This document shows positions 36,301 to 43,560 of a stretch of DNA of 64,000 bases, piece after piece. Position numbers and translations under genes: made by a program. Location of the stretch: contig DAOTJE010000007.1 of NCBI GenBank assembly GCA_035448545.1, forward strand, positions 1 to 64,000, given 5' to 3'. Every line of letters begins with the position of its first letter. The first letter of the stretch is position 1. Below the pieces are notes generated by a model that saw only the letters and a program-made list of their open reading frames with translations, was not told the DNA's origin and did no database searches. Source of the stretch: Anaerobaca sp035448545. Lineage in GTDB: Bacteria; Planctomycetota; Phycisphaerae; Sedimentisphaerales; Anaerobacaceae.

Positions 36301-38147
36301 CCGATCTCGTGGAGTTGTATTATGACGGGCCGTCGGCGGTGAGTCTGTCGGGCATGCGTCTCAGCGACGACCCCCGGCAGCCGGACAGGTTCGTGTTTCC
36401 CGCGGGGGTGACGATGAATCCGGGCGATTACCTCGTCTTGTTCGCCGACACCGATGTCGCGACATCGGGTGTGCATCTTGGTTTTGCCCTCGACAGGAAA
36501 GGAGGGCAGCTCAGTCTCTACGACCGCGATGGGAGTCTGATCGATTCGGTGGAGTTCGGGCCGCAGTTGCCCGATCTGGCGATTGGGCGAACCGGACCCG
36601 CCGCCGAATGGCGCCTCGTGATCCCTACGTTCGGTTTCGCCAACGTGGCCCAGCCGCTCGGGGATCCATCGACGGTCCGGCTCAACGAATGGCTGACTGA
36701 AGCCGAGGTGTTGTTCGAACGCGATTTCATCGAAGTGCATAACCCGAACGATGATCCTGTCGATATCGGTGGGTTCTACCTGACAGACCGTCCGGCGGTA
36801 CGGCCTGACAGATACCGAGTTCCCCTCTTGAGCTTCGTCCAGGGCCATGGCTTCGCGGTCTTTGCCGCTGACGGAGAGGATCTGCCGGGCCATGTCGGCT
36901 TCCGGCTTTCGCCGGACGGCGAGGTGCTCGGATTGTTGGACCCAAATCTGAGGGAGGTCGACAAGGTCTTGTTCGGTCCGCAGACGCCTGACGTGTCGCA
37001 GGGGCGCGCGCCCGATGGATCGGATCGCATGGACTGGCTTGAGCTGCCCACACCGGGGATGTGGAATCCTGTGAGGCGGGCACCGGTCGTGACAAGGATT
37101 GTGCTCGTTCCCGAAGAGGCGGACAAGAGGGTTATCGTTCCTGTCTCGGCGGACGAGGTAAGCGAGACGTGGAAATCTGATCCGGTATTCGACGACTCGA
37201 CCTGGCTCCGGTCGTCCGGCGGTCCCGGCGGAGTCGGCTACGAGCGAAGCACGGGGTACGAGGACTGGATCAGCCTGGATATCGAGAATCAGATGTACGG
37301 GCGGAACACGACCTGCTATATCCGCGTTCCATTCACGACAGCAACGGGCCTCGCCGGTCACTTCAGCGAGCTGATGCTGAGCGTTCGATTCGACGACGGT
37401 TTTGTCGCCTACCTCAACGGCACGGAAGTGGCTCGCGTTAATTTCACGGGGGCGCCGCAGTGGGACTCGGAAGCGGAGGCCGACCATGAGTCGTACGCCC
37501 AGACGTTCGACGCCGTCTTCGACATTTCCGAATACGCCGGTTTACTCCATGACGGTGAGAACCTCCTGGCGATCCACGGGCTGAACACCCCGGCAACGAG
37601 CAGCGACCTGATCTTCTCCGTCGCGCTGGAGGCGACCGTCGTGGAGGGGGGCGACAGCGAGTACGCCTATCGGGAGGAGCTTCGATTACTCGATTTCCTG
37701 CGTATCACCGAGTTGATGTACCACTCGACAGCCGGAGATCGTTTGGACTATGTTGAGCTGTGCAATACCGGCGCCGAGCCGCTGGACCTGACGGGTCTGC
37801 GTTTCACGGACGGGATTCAGTTCACGTTTGACTCGATGAAGCTGGAGGCGGGGCAGTGCGTCGTAGTCGTCGATGACCTCGCAGCGTTCCAGGCCGCCTG
37901 CGGAACGGAGCCGCGTATAGCGGGGGAATATGCCGGGCACCTCAGCGATGGCGGAGAAGACATCGTCCTGAGCTTGCCAGCGCCGCTGGAGGCCGCAGTC
38001 ATGCGTTTCCGGTATGAGGACGACTGGTACCCGGCCACGGATGGGGACGGCCGGTCCTTGGCGATTGAGGACGTGACCGTCCCGGCGGCGGCCTGGAACC
38101 GTCCGGAGAACTGGTATTCGTCACCACCCACGCCCGGCAGGCCGTGA
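30384..38147 (+). CDS. Giant secreted lamin-tail/CotH/beta-helix protein B (paralogue of A)
   Basis: A 2,587-residue exported protein, 51 bases after its paralogue and probably co-transcribed. Order: signal peptide (1-25); two lamin-tail domains (about 28-165 and 170-345) where A has one; Ig-like domain (355-470); CotH-like domain (496-860; D745-D746 in GDDYCMYRG, then LPYDLDTIL); Ig-like domains (to about 1075), one of them absent from A; two beta-helices (about 1080-1450 and 1480-1850) where A has one; FN3-like (1866-1950); two lamin-tail domains (from about 1953 and 2098); a beta-sandwich (2240-2430) and a final lamin-tail domain (2440-2587). The last 700 or so residues are collinear with A, with many identical stretches such as MYGRNTTCY. 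This indicates tandem duplication followed by module gain. Likely role: large surface scaffold or adhesin with a kinase-like centre. Confidence 0.82.
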   Translation: MKRVFLFLVFMICMTGTGTAGRAALVINEFMAANERVLRDSAGDYDDWVEVYNAGAQPVDVGGWYLTDDLSDPAKWQFPRHLPSQTTIAPHGFLLVWADDEPDEGDLHAGFKLNSKGEELGLYDADGMLIDSVVFGSQSANTSYGRIPDGGAGWQTLGTPTPCGPNRHSGIVINEIMYNPYSETLQGEDLAAEYIELFNSGSDAVNLAGWQLARAVSLTFGDVTLAGGDYLVVVADADAFAARYPEVAQVVGGWDGRLSDSGETIELRDASGALVDEVPYADSGDWGVRELGPADRGHRGWRWRNDHDGAGKSLELINPALPNEYGANWAASVEAGGTPGRLNSIASADTAPLIAGAQHRPVIPGPVDPVVVTATVVDESPFGPTVNLRYRIDRSVFADRGSYPTFDANEYVVVPMFDDGAHADGAAGDHVYGAEIPPQPDGVVVEFYIEAIDHGGQMRTWPAPSLVEDRFEQVTNALYRVDAAFNPYTYWQIGSQPLYYMVMTEMERGRLAYLGNRSDEAFSHAQMNGTFISVDGRDILLRYNVGIRNRGNGSRTPPPNNYHVNFPSDRRWKDVSAININSKYTHNQWLGHALYLAADMPALDVQRVQVRINGQDLAPLDPGRMYGSYVHLEVYDSDWADHHFPDDNQGNVYRCVSRGRYCDLRYQGADPERYSREDWYVKNSNAAVNDWSDLIALTYALDRSPDETYVEEVEKVVNVEQWMRWFAMETFLTNRETNLGNGYGDDYCMYRGVEDPRFLLLPYDLDTILNSPDPNTSIWLAGRLNNLPVVRRFLTHPAFVGRYYAQLKDLAETIFASERFNPFVENTLGGWVPQTTIESIETFVAARRRYVLSQIPVEFTAGSDLPSFAGYPVTSVPYVHGTQVRGTADAMRTQSVLVNGWPVQWSGREGQWALGRTLLDLSPGINRMIVETFDGPEGTGRPLDSGYVDIYYQTGSTNDYPRGSSLTDASSSGTSPCLNLIVRDSYLPGVPVLVRIELLAADGTVDRDVWETTATFSVSGNPTIRPSTGQCTLYNGVGSALVTFTGRGDFTLTVYVAGVERSVTLVDVSDQPVRIVSGTLRESETWSGVCCLTRGDFTIPAGVTLTLSPGTLVLIEGVSSGSDGTDIDVQGGIQSLGTAASPVTFTCLGDGQNWGELHFVDAAPSTFRYTHITRAGRSPPVGHSHSGPAIRVANSTLLFDQVALTDHAGKIMDAGAGTDLTFRRCLLARSVMGPEVTGTALRFEDGWITDMHAGDDADGIYIHDQLAGQQCRIRRSVIAGMDDDGVDTLGSEIRIEDSIIRDCRDKGVSVYGGRTTIDRCLIVANNTAPEDPTTASVAAKAYDGSSAVVDIDHTSIVTSKVPGHVDVGLQSHNKTGVTSGTIVYNVTNSIVDATVPVDVQAPYQPSDVHIRYCCLTGQTWPGEGNFSADVLFVDPQNDNYRLPATSPCIGAAAPGDPLRDLGYYQSTAALPSSPLTGEDLLWTADEGPYRVTASLIIPPDITLTIGPGTTVFFDPNVRLIVEGRLVAAGTEYETIRFTRTPERGGTWGGLQFVDSPHESLIRHAVIEYGRTHDGMVGLENSSLLMEHVTFDHTDLRRICTMDSSLVVRNCVFTDMFAPGKPPSTDNLSEHIWGRGVPATGRFILDGNVFGRTPGHNDAVDFDGATRPDAIPQILNNVFLGGGDEALDLETDAHIEGNVFMNYVEDRFNRTPRESNVISAGAGREYVVVRNVFHHVQHVAQIKDRAFMWFENNTVVDANAAVFHFEIPGQTTSPGRGVHIDSCIFRQCPTLLGSLRVNDAEWGTTDVTVDRCLLPGDWHALGEGNIDADPLFVGEEDFHLKPWSAARGTGMLGLDMGAFVPAGASVAGEPQGWTYRTQAKLTVGGPGVTHYVYSVNEPNGPWSQEYSVDTPVLLTGLKSGRSYTVYVRGKNSAGAWQNEPHASGTWTVDTAYRRLVLNEILAANETFEHEGSYPDLVELYYDGPSAVSLSGMRLSDDPRQPDRFVFPAGVTMNPGDYLVLFADTDVATSGVHLGFALDRKGGQLSLYDRDGSLIDSVEFGPQLPDLAIGRTGPAAEWRLVIPTFGFANVAQPLGDPSTVRLNEWLTEAEVLFERDFIEVHNPNDDPVDIGGFYLTDRPAVRPDRYRVPLLSFVQGHGFAVFAADGEDLPGHVGFRLSPDGEVLGLLDPNLREVDKVLFGPQTPDVSQGRAPDGSDRMDWLELPTPGMWNPVRRAPVVTRIVLVPEEADKRVIVPVSADEVSETWKSDPVFDDSTWLRSSGGPGGVGYERSTGYEDWISLDIENQMYGRNTTCYIRVPFTTATGLAGHFSELMLSVRFDDGFVAYLNGTEVARVNFTGAPQWDSEAEADHESYAQTFDAVFDISEYAGLLHDGENLLAIHGLNTPATSSDLIFSVALEATVVEGGDSEYAYREELRLLDFLRITELMYHSTAGDRLDYVELCNTGAEPLDLTGLRFTDGIQFTFDSMKLEAGQCVVVVDDLAAFQAACGTEPRIAGEYAGHLSDGGEDIVLSLPAPLEAAVMRFRYEDDWYPATDGDGRSLAIEDVTVPAAAWNRPENWYSSPPTPGRP

Positions 38148-38179
38148 ATCTGAGGACTCACTCACGCTCCGGGCGAAGG

Positions 38180-38965
38180 CTACTCTTTGGCGACCATCGT
38201 GATCGGGCCGGAAAGACCTGTGGGGCGCAGCGCGTCGCACGCGGCCAACGCCGCGACGATCTGATCCGGCTCCGAGGCGCTGATGCAGTAGATGGTTCCG
38301 CCGCGTGCCTCGACGTCCCTGGCAAAGGCCGCCCAACCCTCTTCGTACCGTTCGACCACCTTCATCCGGCTTCCCCCTTCGGCTTCAAGAGATTCCATGA
38401 TCTCGGGGTTGGTGTATCGGACGACAAGGTTCCTGTCGTGGAAAATGAAGGCCGCACCGGCGGTCCGGTTCTCGATGCCCAGACGGCGGTCGATGCGAAC
38501 ATCGTCCAATCCGTGAGCCTGGAGGTACCGGCGCACGATCTGCGCGCCGTCTGTCTGCCGGATCTCTTGCAGTTTTCTGGTCGATGCCAACGGTCCTCGT
38601 GAAGCGACCTCGCCATGTCGGGCACGGTCAGTGGCCACGCTCCTCTGCGGGGCTGCGCACACCTCAACCACGCGGCACGGAGGGCAGCAGGGGAGTTGCC
38701 ACCAGTAGTAGTCGACAACCAGACCGGGGTTGCCGTAACTGAAGGCGTACGGCGTGTACCGCGTGCCTTCGTAGACCAGACCGGTGCTGTTCGGGTTGAA
38801 CGCGTACGGCGAGTACTTGATGCTGCCGGGAATCAGGCCGGGATTGTTGTAGCTGAAGGCATAGGGACTGTAGATGATCTGATGTCGCTGCGAATTCCAG
38901 CAGCTTGCCCGGCCGACCGCCGGTGCCAACGCCACGACGGCGACGAGAATGGAAATCCGTTTCAT
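38180..38965 (-). CDS. Secreted protein with three 19-residue PYAF repeats
   Basis: A 261-residue protein with a signal peptide (about 1-20). Residues 30-86 are three consecutive 19-residue repeats, each with the pattern x-x-Y-S/T-P-Y-A-F-x5-x-G-L-V/I: YSPYAFSYNNPGLI (32-45), YSPYAFNPNSTGLV (51-64) and YTPYAFSYGNPGLV (70-83). A cysteine-rich link (CCPPC) and a charged C-terminal domain (about 130-261) follow; the latter has alternating strand-helix character and resembles no family I know. AAAAGGAGG six bases upstream of the ATG (38965) fixes the start. It is convergent with giant protein B, 32 bases away. Repeat periodicity is exact and seen directly; function is unknown. Confidence 0.75.
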   Translation of the reverse strand: MKRISILVAVVALAPAVGRASCWNSQRHQIIYSPYAFSYNNPGLIPGSIKYSPYAFNPNSTGLVYEGTRYTPYAFSYGNPGLVVDYYWWQLPCCPPCRVVEVCAAPQRSVATDRARHGEVASRGPLASTRKLQEIRQTDGAQIVRRYLQAHGLDDVRIDRRLGIENRTAGAAFIFHDRNLVVRYTNPEIMESLEAEGGSRMKVVERYEEGWAAFARDVEARGGTIYCISASEPDQIVAALAACDALRPTGLSGPITMVAKE

Positions 38966-39268
38966 TTCGTCCTCCTTTTCTTAGGTGAAGGTTTCCTCCT
39001 GCGTTTCCCTTCTCATCACCCTCTCCTAAGCTGGGACTCATGTGATCTGTAAGAACCCTCCTTTCCGTTACCTTCTGTGCCATTCCGTCCCGCACTCCTC
39101 AGTGAGCATGGGACATGGCGGCGCTGCCGGCTGATGATAGTCCCGTATGGATGCGCGGTCTCAGAGCCCTTCTACCGGCCGACCGCCGCATCGAAAGCAG
39201 AAATGAACGTACGAGATGACATCAACCTCCTTGTCGATCTGTTTTTCCGAACCCACTCCGTTGTCCGA
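38966..39268. other. Leader region of the PYAF-repeat gene, rich in AGGAGG motifs
   Basis: This 5' region of the minus-strand PYAF gene holds several Shine-Dalgarno-like motifs on the transcript strand: AAAAGGAGG (complement of 38971-38979, used by the gene), AGGAGGAAA (38992-39000), a weaker TTAGGAGAG (39021-39029) and GGAAAGGAGGG (39056-39066). No clear promoter hexamers, RNA gene or separate reading frame with coding character was recognised. A weak TATCAT (minus strand, near 39145) could be a -10 element but lacks a good -35. Confidence 0.45.
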
Positions 39269-39296
39269 GGCTCAGGGACATCCCAAGCCCTGAGCC
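39269..39296 (-). terminator. Nine-base-pair hairpin downstream of the GH95 gene
   Basis: GGCTCAGGG (39269-39277) and CCCTGAGCC (39288-39296) are exact reverse complements around a 10-base loop, 46 bases after the stop of the minus-strand GH95 gene. No good T-run follows, so it is offered as a possible terminator of the nag-GH95 operon. Confidence 0.45.
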
Positions 39297-39342
39297 GCTG
39301 CGCCGCGGCGAACATGCAGTTCGCGATCCAGCCACCACAGGG

Positions 39343-41718
39343 TCAAGACTGCTCCAGGTTCCCGTCGAGCCGGATACCCGCGGCCGCAGGCCTGATCCGC
39401 ACCGTCTTGTGTCCATACCGCACGATGCACGAATTGTCGCCGGAGCCTTTGATGTATGCCTCGCAGAGCATACCATCTTTCCACGCGATGTCAAGTGTGA
39501 ATCCGCCGCGGGCCCGCAGGCCGGAGATCCTGCCCTCGGGCCACACGCTCGGCAAGGCGGGAAGCATCTCGATGATGTAGCGGCCTTCGGCGTCACGCCG
39601 GTGGCTTTGCATCAGCATCTCGGTGATGCCGCTGGTGGCGCCGAAATTGCCGTCGATCTGGAACGGCGGATGGGCATCGAAGAGATTGGCATACACGCCG
39701 CCGCCCTTGTAGTCCGTCAGAGGCGAGTCGGTCAGCGTCAGCAGGTTCTTGAGCATCAGATGGGCGTGGTCGCCGTCGAGCAGGCGAGCCCAGAAGTTGA
39801 TCTTCCAGGCGCGGCTCCAGCCGGTGCCGCCGTCGCCCCGAAAGATCAGCGATTGTCTGGCCGCTTTGAGCAGTTCCGGCGTGTCAACGGTGATCTCGCT
39901 GCCCGGAAACAGCCCCCACAGGTTCGAGACGTGGCGATGATCGTTCTCCGGATCATCCTTGTCCTCGAGCCATTCCTGGAGCTGGCCATGTCGGCCGATC
40001 CGGTTCGGAGCGATGCGGACCCGCAACGCATCGAGCTTCCTGGCGAATTCCTCATCGACATCCAGCACGCGTGCCGCTTCGGCCGTGTTCGCGAACAGTT
40101 CGCGGATGATCTGATGGTCCATCGTCGGGCCCATGACCAGGCCGCCGTTTTCGGGGCTGTTGCTGGGACCGCTGATCAGCCAATGCTGATCGCTCCGCGG
40201 GTCCTCGATCAGATAGTCGACGAAGAACTCGGCGGCCCCTTTCATCAGCGGATAGGCATGGTCTCTGAGGAACTGCCGGTCCCCGCCATAGACGTAATGC
40301 CACCACAGGTGCTGGCAGAGCCACGCGCCTCCGGTGGGCCAGATGCCGTGGTTCGACGCGTTGATCGGCGCGGTGCCGCGCCAGAGATCGAAGTTGTGGT
40401 GGAGCACCCAGCCGGACGCATCGTAGTGTTTCTTCGCGGTCGAGCGGCCCGATTCGGCAATCTCGGCCAAGGCGTCGAACAACGGCCGGCCGCATTCGCT
40501 CAGATTGGTCGGCTCGGTCAGCCAGTAGTTCATCTCGGTATTGATATTGACCGTGTATTTGCTGTCCCATGGTGGGCTGGTGCTCTCGTTCCAGAGTCCC
40601 TGGAGATTGGCGGGCTGGCCGCCCGCGCGCGAGCTGGCGATCATCAGATATCGCCCATACTGAAAGAACAGTGCGGCCAACTGCGGGTCTTCGCGTTCGG
40701 CGAACTTCAGCACCCGCTGGTCGGTGGGCAACTCGGCCGTCTTCGCCGGGCCCAGATCGAGCCAGACGCGATGGAACAGCGCCTGGTGATCCGCCACATG
40801 GGCATCGCGGATCTGTTGCGGCGTCTTCTCGGCGGCCTTGCGGAGCACCTTATCGCATCGCTGTCCGGGATCGGCTGACAGGTCCTTGTAGGTCTTGACG
40901 TTGGTGGCCATGGCAATCATCAGCATCGCGGCATGAGCGCCCTCGACCCTGATCTGTCCATCGTCGACCGTAGCCTGACCTCCATCGATTCGGACCTGGC
41001 AGCGGCCCTCGAATCGCACGGCGCCGGGTATCGGCGTCTCTGCCCCCTGCATCTTGAAGTCACGCGCCCGTCCGAAGATCGCCAGTGTCCGGTCATCCAC
41101 CTTCTGCGTTCGCACCTCTTCGTTGGGGCTGGTCAGTGTGGCCGCGAAACGCAGCGCGCCGGGCTCGTCGCACCCGATTCGGACCACGACCACCTGATCG
41201 GGGAAACTGGCGAAGGTCTGTCGCGTATAGGTCACCCCAGCGACGCGATAGGTCGTGGTGGCGATGGCGGTGTCGAGGTCCAGCTCCCGATGGTAGGCCT
41301 CCACTTTTTCGTGTCCCGGGAAACTCAGCCAGAGGTCTCCGAACGGCTGGTAGGGGACTTGGCGCAAAGGCGACGACATGAAATGCTCCATCGCCAGTTG
41401 CTCAGCCTGGTGTTGTTGGCCGTCCAGGAGCAGCCGGCGAATCTCAGGCAGGTATTGAGCGGCGCCTTCGCGGGCGTAGTCATGGGGCCGGCCGCACCAC
41501 AGCGAGTCCTCGTTGAGCTGATAACGTGCTTCCGCGGTGCCTCCGAACACCATGGCGCCGAGCCGTCCGTTGCCCACGGGCAGGGCGTGCGTCCAAGCGC
41601 GGGCCGGTTCGGCGTACCACAGCTTCAGATCAGGTTGGCTACCGTCGCCGGCCTGGTCGACCGAAAGAATGCCGAGGCTCAAGGTGATGACGGCGGATCG
41701 AATGAGGTGCTTTCTCAT
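39343..41718 (-). CDS. Glycoside hydrolase family 95 (alpha-L-fucosidase / alpha-L-galactosidase)
   Basis: A 791-residue exported enzyme (signal peptide about 1-23). The N-terminal beta-sandwich begins with LWYAEPARAWTHALPVGNGR, then LGAMVFGG and LNEDSLWCG, all signatures of GH95. The (alpha/alpha)6 barrel contains NINTEMNYW, in which two Asn residues are expected to activate water, and SPENGG with the general-acid Glu, as in AfcA-type 1,2-alpha-fucosidases. The C-terminus ends in a small beta domain. Most members remove alpha-1,2-linked L-fucose, some L-galactose. GAGGAGAG five bases upstream sets the ATG at 41718. It is third in an operon behind nagB and nagA, which suggests that its substrate is a fucosylated amino-sugar glycan. 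Confidence 0.92.
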   Translation of the reverse strand: MRKHLIRSAVITLSLGILSVDQAGDGSQPDLKLWYAEPARAWTHALPVGNGRLGAMVFGGTAEARYQLNEDSLWCGRPHDYAREGAAQYLPEIRRLLLDGQQHQAEQLAMEHFMSSPLRQVPYQPFGDLWLSFPGHEKVEAYHRELDLDTAIATTTYRVAGVTYTRQTFASFPDQVVVVRIGCDEPGALRFAATLTSPNEEVRTQKVDDRTLAIFGRARDFKMQGAETPIPGAVRFEGRCQVRIDGGQATVDDGQIRVEGAHAAMLMIAMATNVKTYKDLSADPGQRCDKVLRKAAEKTPQQIRDAHVADHQALFHRVWLDLGPAKTAELPTDQRVLKFAEREDPQLAALFFQYGRYLMIASSRAGGQPANLQGLWNESTSPPWDSKYTVNINTEMNYWLTEPTNLSECGRPLFDALAEIAESGRSTAKKHYDASGWVLHHNFDLWRGTAPINASNHGIWPTGGAWLCQHLWWHYVYGGDRQFLRDHAYPLMKGAAEFFVDYLIEDPRSDQHWLISGPSNSPENGGLVMGPTMDHQIIRELFANTAEAARVLDVDEEFARKLDALRVRIAPNRIGRHGQLQEWLEDKDDPENDHRHVSNLWGLFPGSEITVDTPELLKAARQSLIFRGDGGTGWSRAWKINFWARLLDGDHAHLMLKNLLTLTDSPLTDYKGGGVYANLFDAHPPFQIDGNFGATSGITEMLMQSHRRDAEGRYIIEMLPALPSVWPEGRISGLRARGGFTLDIAWKDGMLCEAYIKGSGDNSCIVRYGHKTVRIRPAAAGIRLDGNLEQS

Positions 41719-41779
41719 TGTCTCTCCTCAAACAGATGGTCGGTCTTGCCGGGCACGGGAACTGCGCGGAACGCATCGC

Positions 41780-42766
41780 CTATGGGTTGTTCACAGTGAA
41801 GAGGCGACACCGTTCGTCGTACGAGACGGCTCGGCCGCGCCGGATCTGCCTTCGGTCGATCCCGAGCAACCTCAGCGGGTTGTCGAAGGCCATCGACAGC
41901 AGTTCCCTGTGGCTGACCAGATTCAGTGAGGCCAGATGGTTCATGCACGTCAGCAGAGTTGCCGAGGAGCCTGCCATGTAGCCCGTGGCGGGGTTGTAGA
42001 GCCGACCGGTCGGGTCGAGCAGGACCTCGGCTCCCATAGATTCGTAGCGTCCCGGAGCCAGTCCCGCCAGTTCCGAGGCGTCGCTGATGACGATACAGCC
42101 GGCCGGACTCTTGGTCCGGATGATGGTTTTCAGCAGTGCCGGCGGCAAATGGTGACCGTCGGGAATAATCGTCGCGACGAGATCGTCGTTGCCCAGCCCC
42201 GCCCAGATGGGGTTCTCGTGGCGGGGCAGCAGAGCGGGAATGCCGTTGCCGAGATGGGTCAGTGCCTTGGCTCCGGCCGCCGCGCATCGCTTGAGCTGAT
42301 CGTCGCTGGCCATGTGGTGGCCCAACGCGACGACGATCCCCCGCTTCGTGGCATGACGGATCAGCTCCTCGGCCCCGTCGAGGTCTGCCGCCACCGTCAA
42401 CATCCGGACGGTCCCATCGGCCCAGGCGAGCAGCCGATCCAGGTGCTCGATGCTCGGCGGTCTCATCCACTTCGGATTGTGTGCTCCTCTGGCGCCTTCG
42501 ACAGGAGACAGGAAAGGGCCTTCGAGGTGGATGCCGAGCAGACGCCCCCTGAACTCTTCTGCATTGGCGACCTTCGCGATCAGCGGCAGGTTCCGTTCAT
42601 AGATTTCCGTCGGGCTGGTGATCAGGGTTGCCAGAAAGGCGGTGGTGCCCGCGTCAAACAACTCCCGGCAGGCGCGGACAACGTCCTGCTCGCTCAGGTG
42701 GGCGCCGGAGAAATCCACGCCCTTGAAGCCGTTGACCTGGAGATCGATCAGTCCGGGGATGTCCAT
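41780..42766 (-). CDS. nagA: N-acetylglucosamine-6-phosphate deacetylase, barrel-only form
   Basis: A 328-residue amidohydrolase that removes the acetyl group from GlcNAc-6-phosphate. It starts directly at the barrel strand PGLIDLQVNG; the Q-x-N pair replaces H-x-H, as in E. coli NagA. HLEGPFL, GHHMAS and THLGNG carry the catalytic and metal-binding residues, with SDASE supplying the catalytic Asp. The usual N-terminal beta-sandwich (about 50 residues) is missing: an in-frame TAA precedes the ATG and nagB ends 14 bases upstream, so no longer product is possible. The gene is second in the nagB-nagA-GH95 operon. Function is well supported by motifs and by the adjacent nagB. Confidence 0.88.
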   Translation of the reverse strand: MDIPGLIDLQVNGFKGVDFSGAHLSEQDVVRACRELFDAGTTAFLATLITSPTEIYERNLPLIAKVANAEEFRGRLLGIHLEGPFLSPVEGARGAHNPKWMRPPSIEHLDRLLAWADGTVRMLTVAADLDGAEELIRHATKRGIVVALGHHMASDDQLKRCAAAGAKALTHLGNGIPALLPRHENPIWAGLGNDDLVATIIPDGHHLPPALLKTIIRTKSPAGCIVISDASELAGLAPGRYESMGAEVLLDPTGRLYNPATGYMAGSSATLLTCMNHLASLNLVSHRELLSMAFDNPLRLLGIDRRQIRRGRAVSYDERCRLFTVNNP

Positions 42767-42780
42767 GGCTTACCCATCGG

Positions 42781-43527
42781 TCAGGCGTTCATGGCCAGCA
42801 GCGATGCCGCCGGTTCGTCCAGGAAGATGGCGCAATTCTCATGCCGCTGCAGGATGGACGCGGGACACCTGGGAGTCACCGGCCCTTCGAGGGCGTTGCG
42901 GACGGCTTCGGCCTTGCGGCGGTCCGGCACGGTGACGATGATGCGCCGGCTCTTGAGGATCTGCTGGATGCTCATCGAAATCGCCCGCGATGGAACACTC
43001 TGCAACGAATCGAACCAGCCCTCCCCCAACTGTTGCTGCCGGCAGCGCTCGTCGAGATCGACCACGATATAAGGTTCCTCCGTTTCGAAATCGGCGGGTG
43101 GATCGTTGAAGGCGAGATGACCGTTTTCTCCGATCCCCACGCAGGCGACGTCGATCAGATGGGCGCGAATCAGGTCTCCGAGTCTCCTGCATTCGGCGGT
43201 CGGGTCCTTGGCGTCTCCGTTGACGAAGTGTACGGCCTTGAGCTGGCCGACGCGATCGACAAAGCGTTCCCGCAGATACTTGCGGAAGCTCGCGGGATGA
43301 TCGGGCCCCAAGCCGATGTACTCATCCAGGTGGAACATGGTCACCTTCGACCAGTCGATCGTGTCCATGGCGGTCAAATGCTCCAGCATCTCGAACTGGC
43401 TGGCGCCGGTGGCGAGGATGATGCTCGCCTGGTTCTTGTCGGCGATGGCTCGGCGAATAGCGTGGGCGGCGGTGCTGGCGGCTGCGGCCCCCATATCGCC
43501 CTTGGTCTTGTAGATGGCTCTTTTCAC
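42781..43527 (-). CDS. nagB: Glucosamine-6-phosphate deaminase
   Basis: A 248-residue enzyme that converts glucosamine-6-phosphate into fructose-6-phosphate and ammonia, the last step of amino-sugar breakdown. The family motifs ILATGASQFEML, MFHLDEYIGL (catalytic Asp) and GIGENGHLAFNDP (catalytic His) are intact. It is slightly shorter than E. coli NagB (266), and the C-terminal allosteric region is short, so GlcNAc-6-P activation may be absent. The start is a GTG at 43527, with AGGAG six bases upstream. A strong promoter lies 34 bases further upstream. It leads the nagB-nagA-GH95 operon. Confidence 0.93.
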   Translation of the reverse strand: MKRAIYKTKGDMGAAAASTAAHAIRRAIADKNQASIILATGASQFEMLEHLTAMDTIDWSKVTMFHLDEYIGLGPDHPASFRKYLRERFVDRVGQLKAVHFVNGDAKDPTAECRRLGDLIRAHLIDVACVGIGENGHLAFNDPPADFETEEPYIVVDLDERCRQQQLGEGWFDSLQSVPSRAISMSIQQILKSRRIIVTVPDRRKAEAVRNALEGPVTPRCPASILQRHENCAIFLDEPAASLLAMNA

Positions 43528-43560
43528 GGCAGGCTCCTGAATCGGTTTGCGACTTGCGCG

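Noticed and set aside
33297..37487. Very long open frame (about 1,396 codons) on the minus strand inside giant protein B
   Set aside because: It is antisense to clear CotH/beta-helix/lamin-tail coding sequence and has an Arg/Val/His-rich composition without domains, as expected from strong GC-rich codon bias.
39077..39580. Plus-strand frame of 167 codons in the gap before GH95
   Set aside because: Its second half is antisense to the GH95 C-terminus and no domain or good ribosome site was seen.
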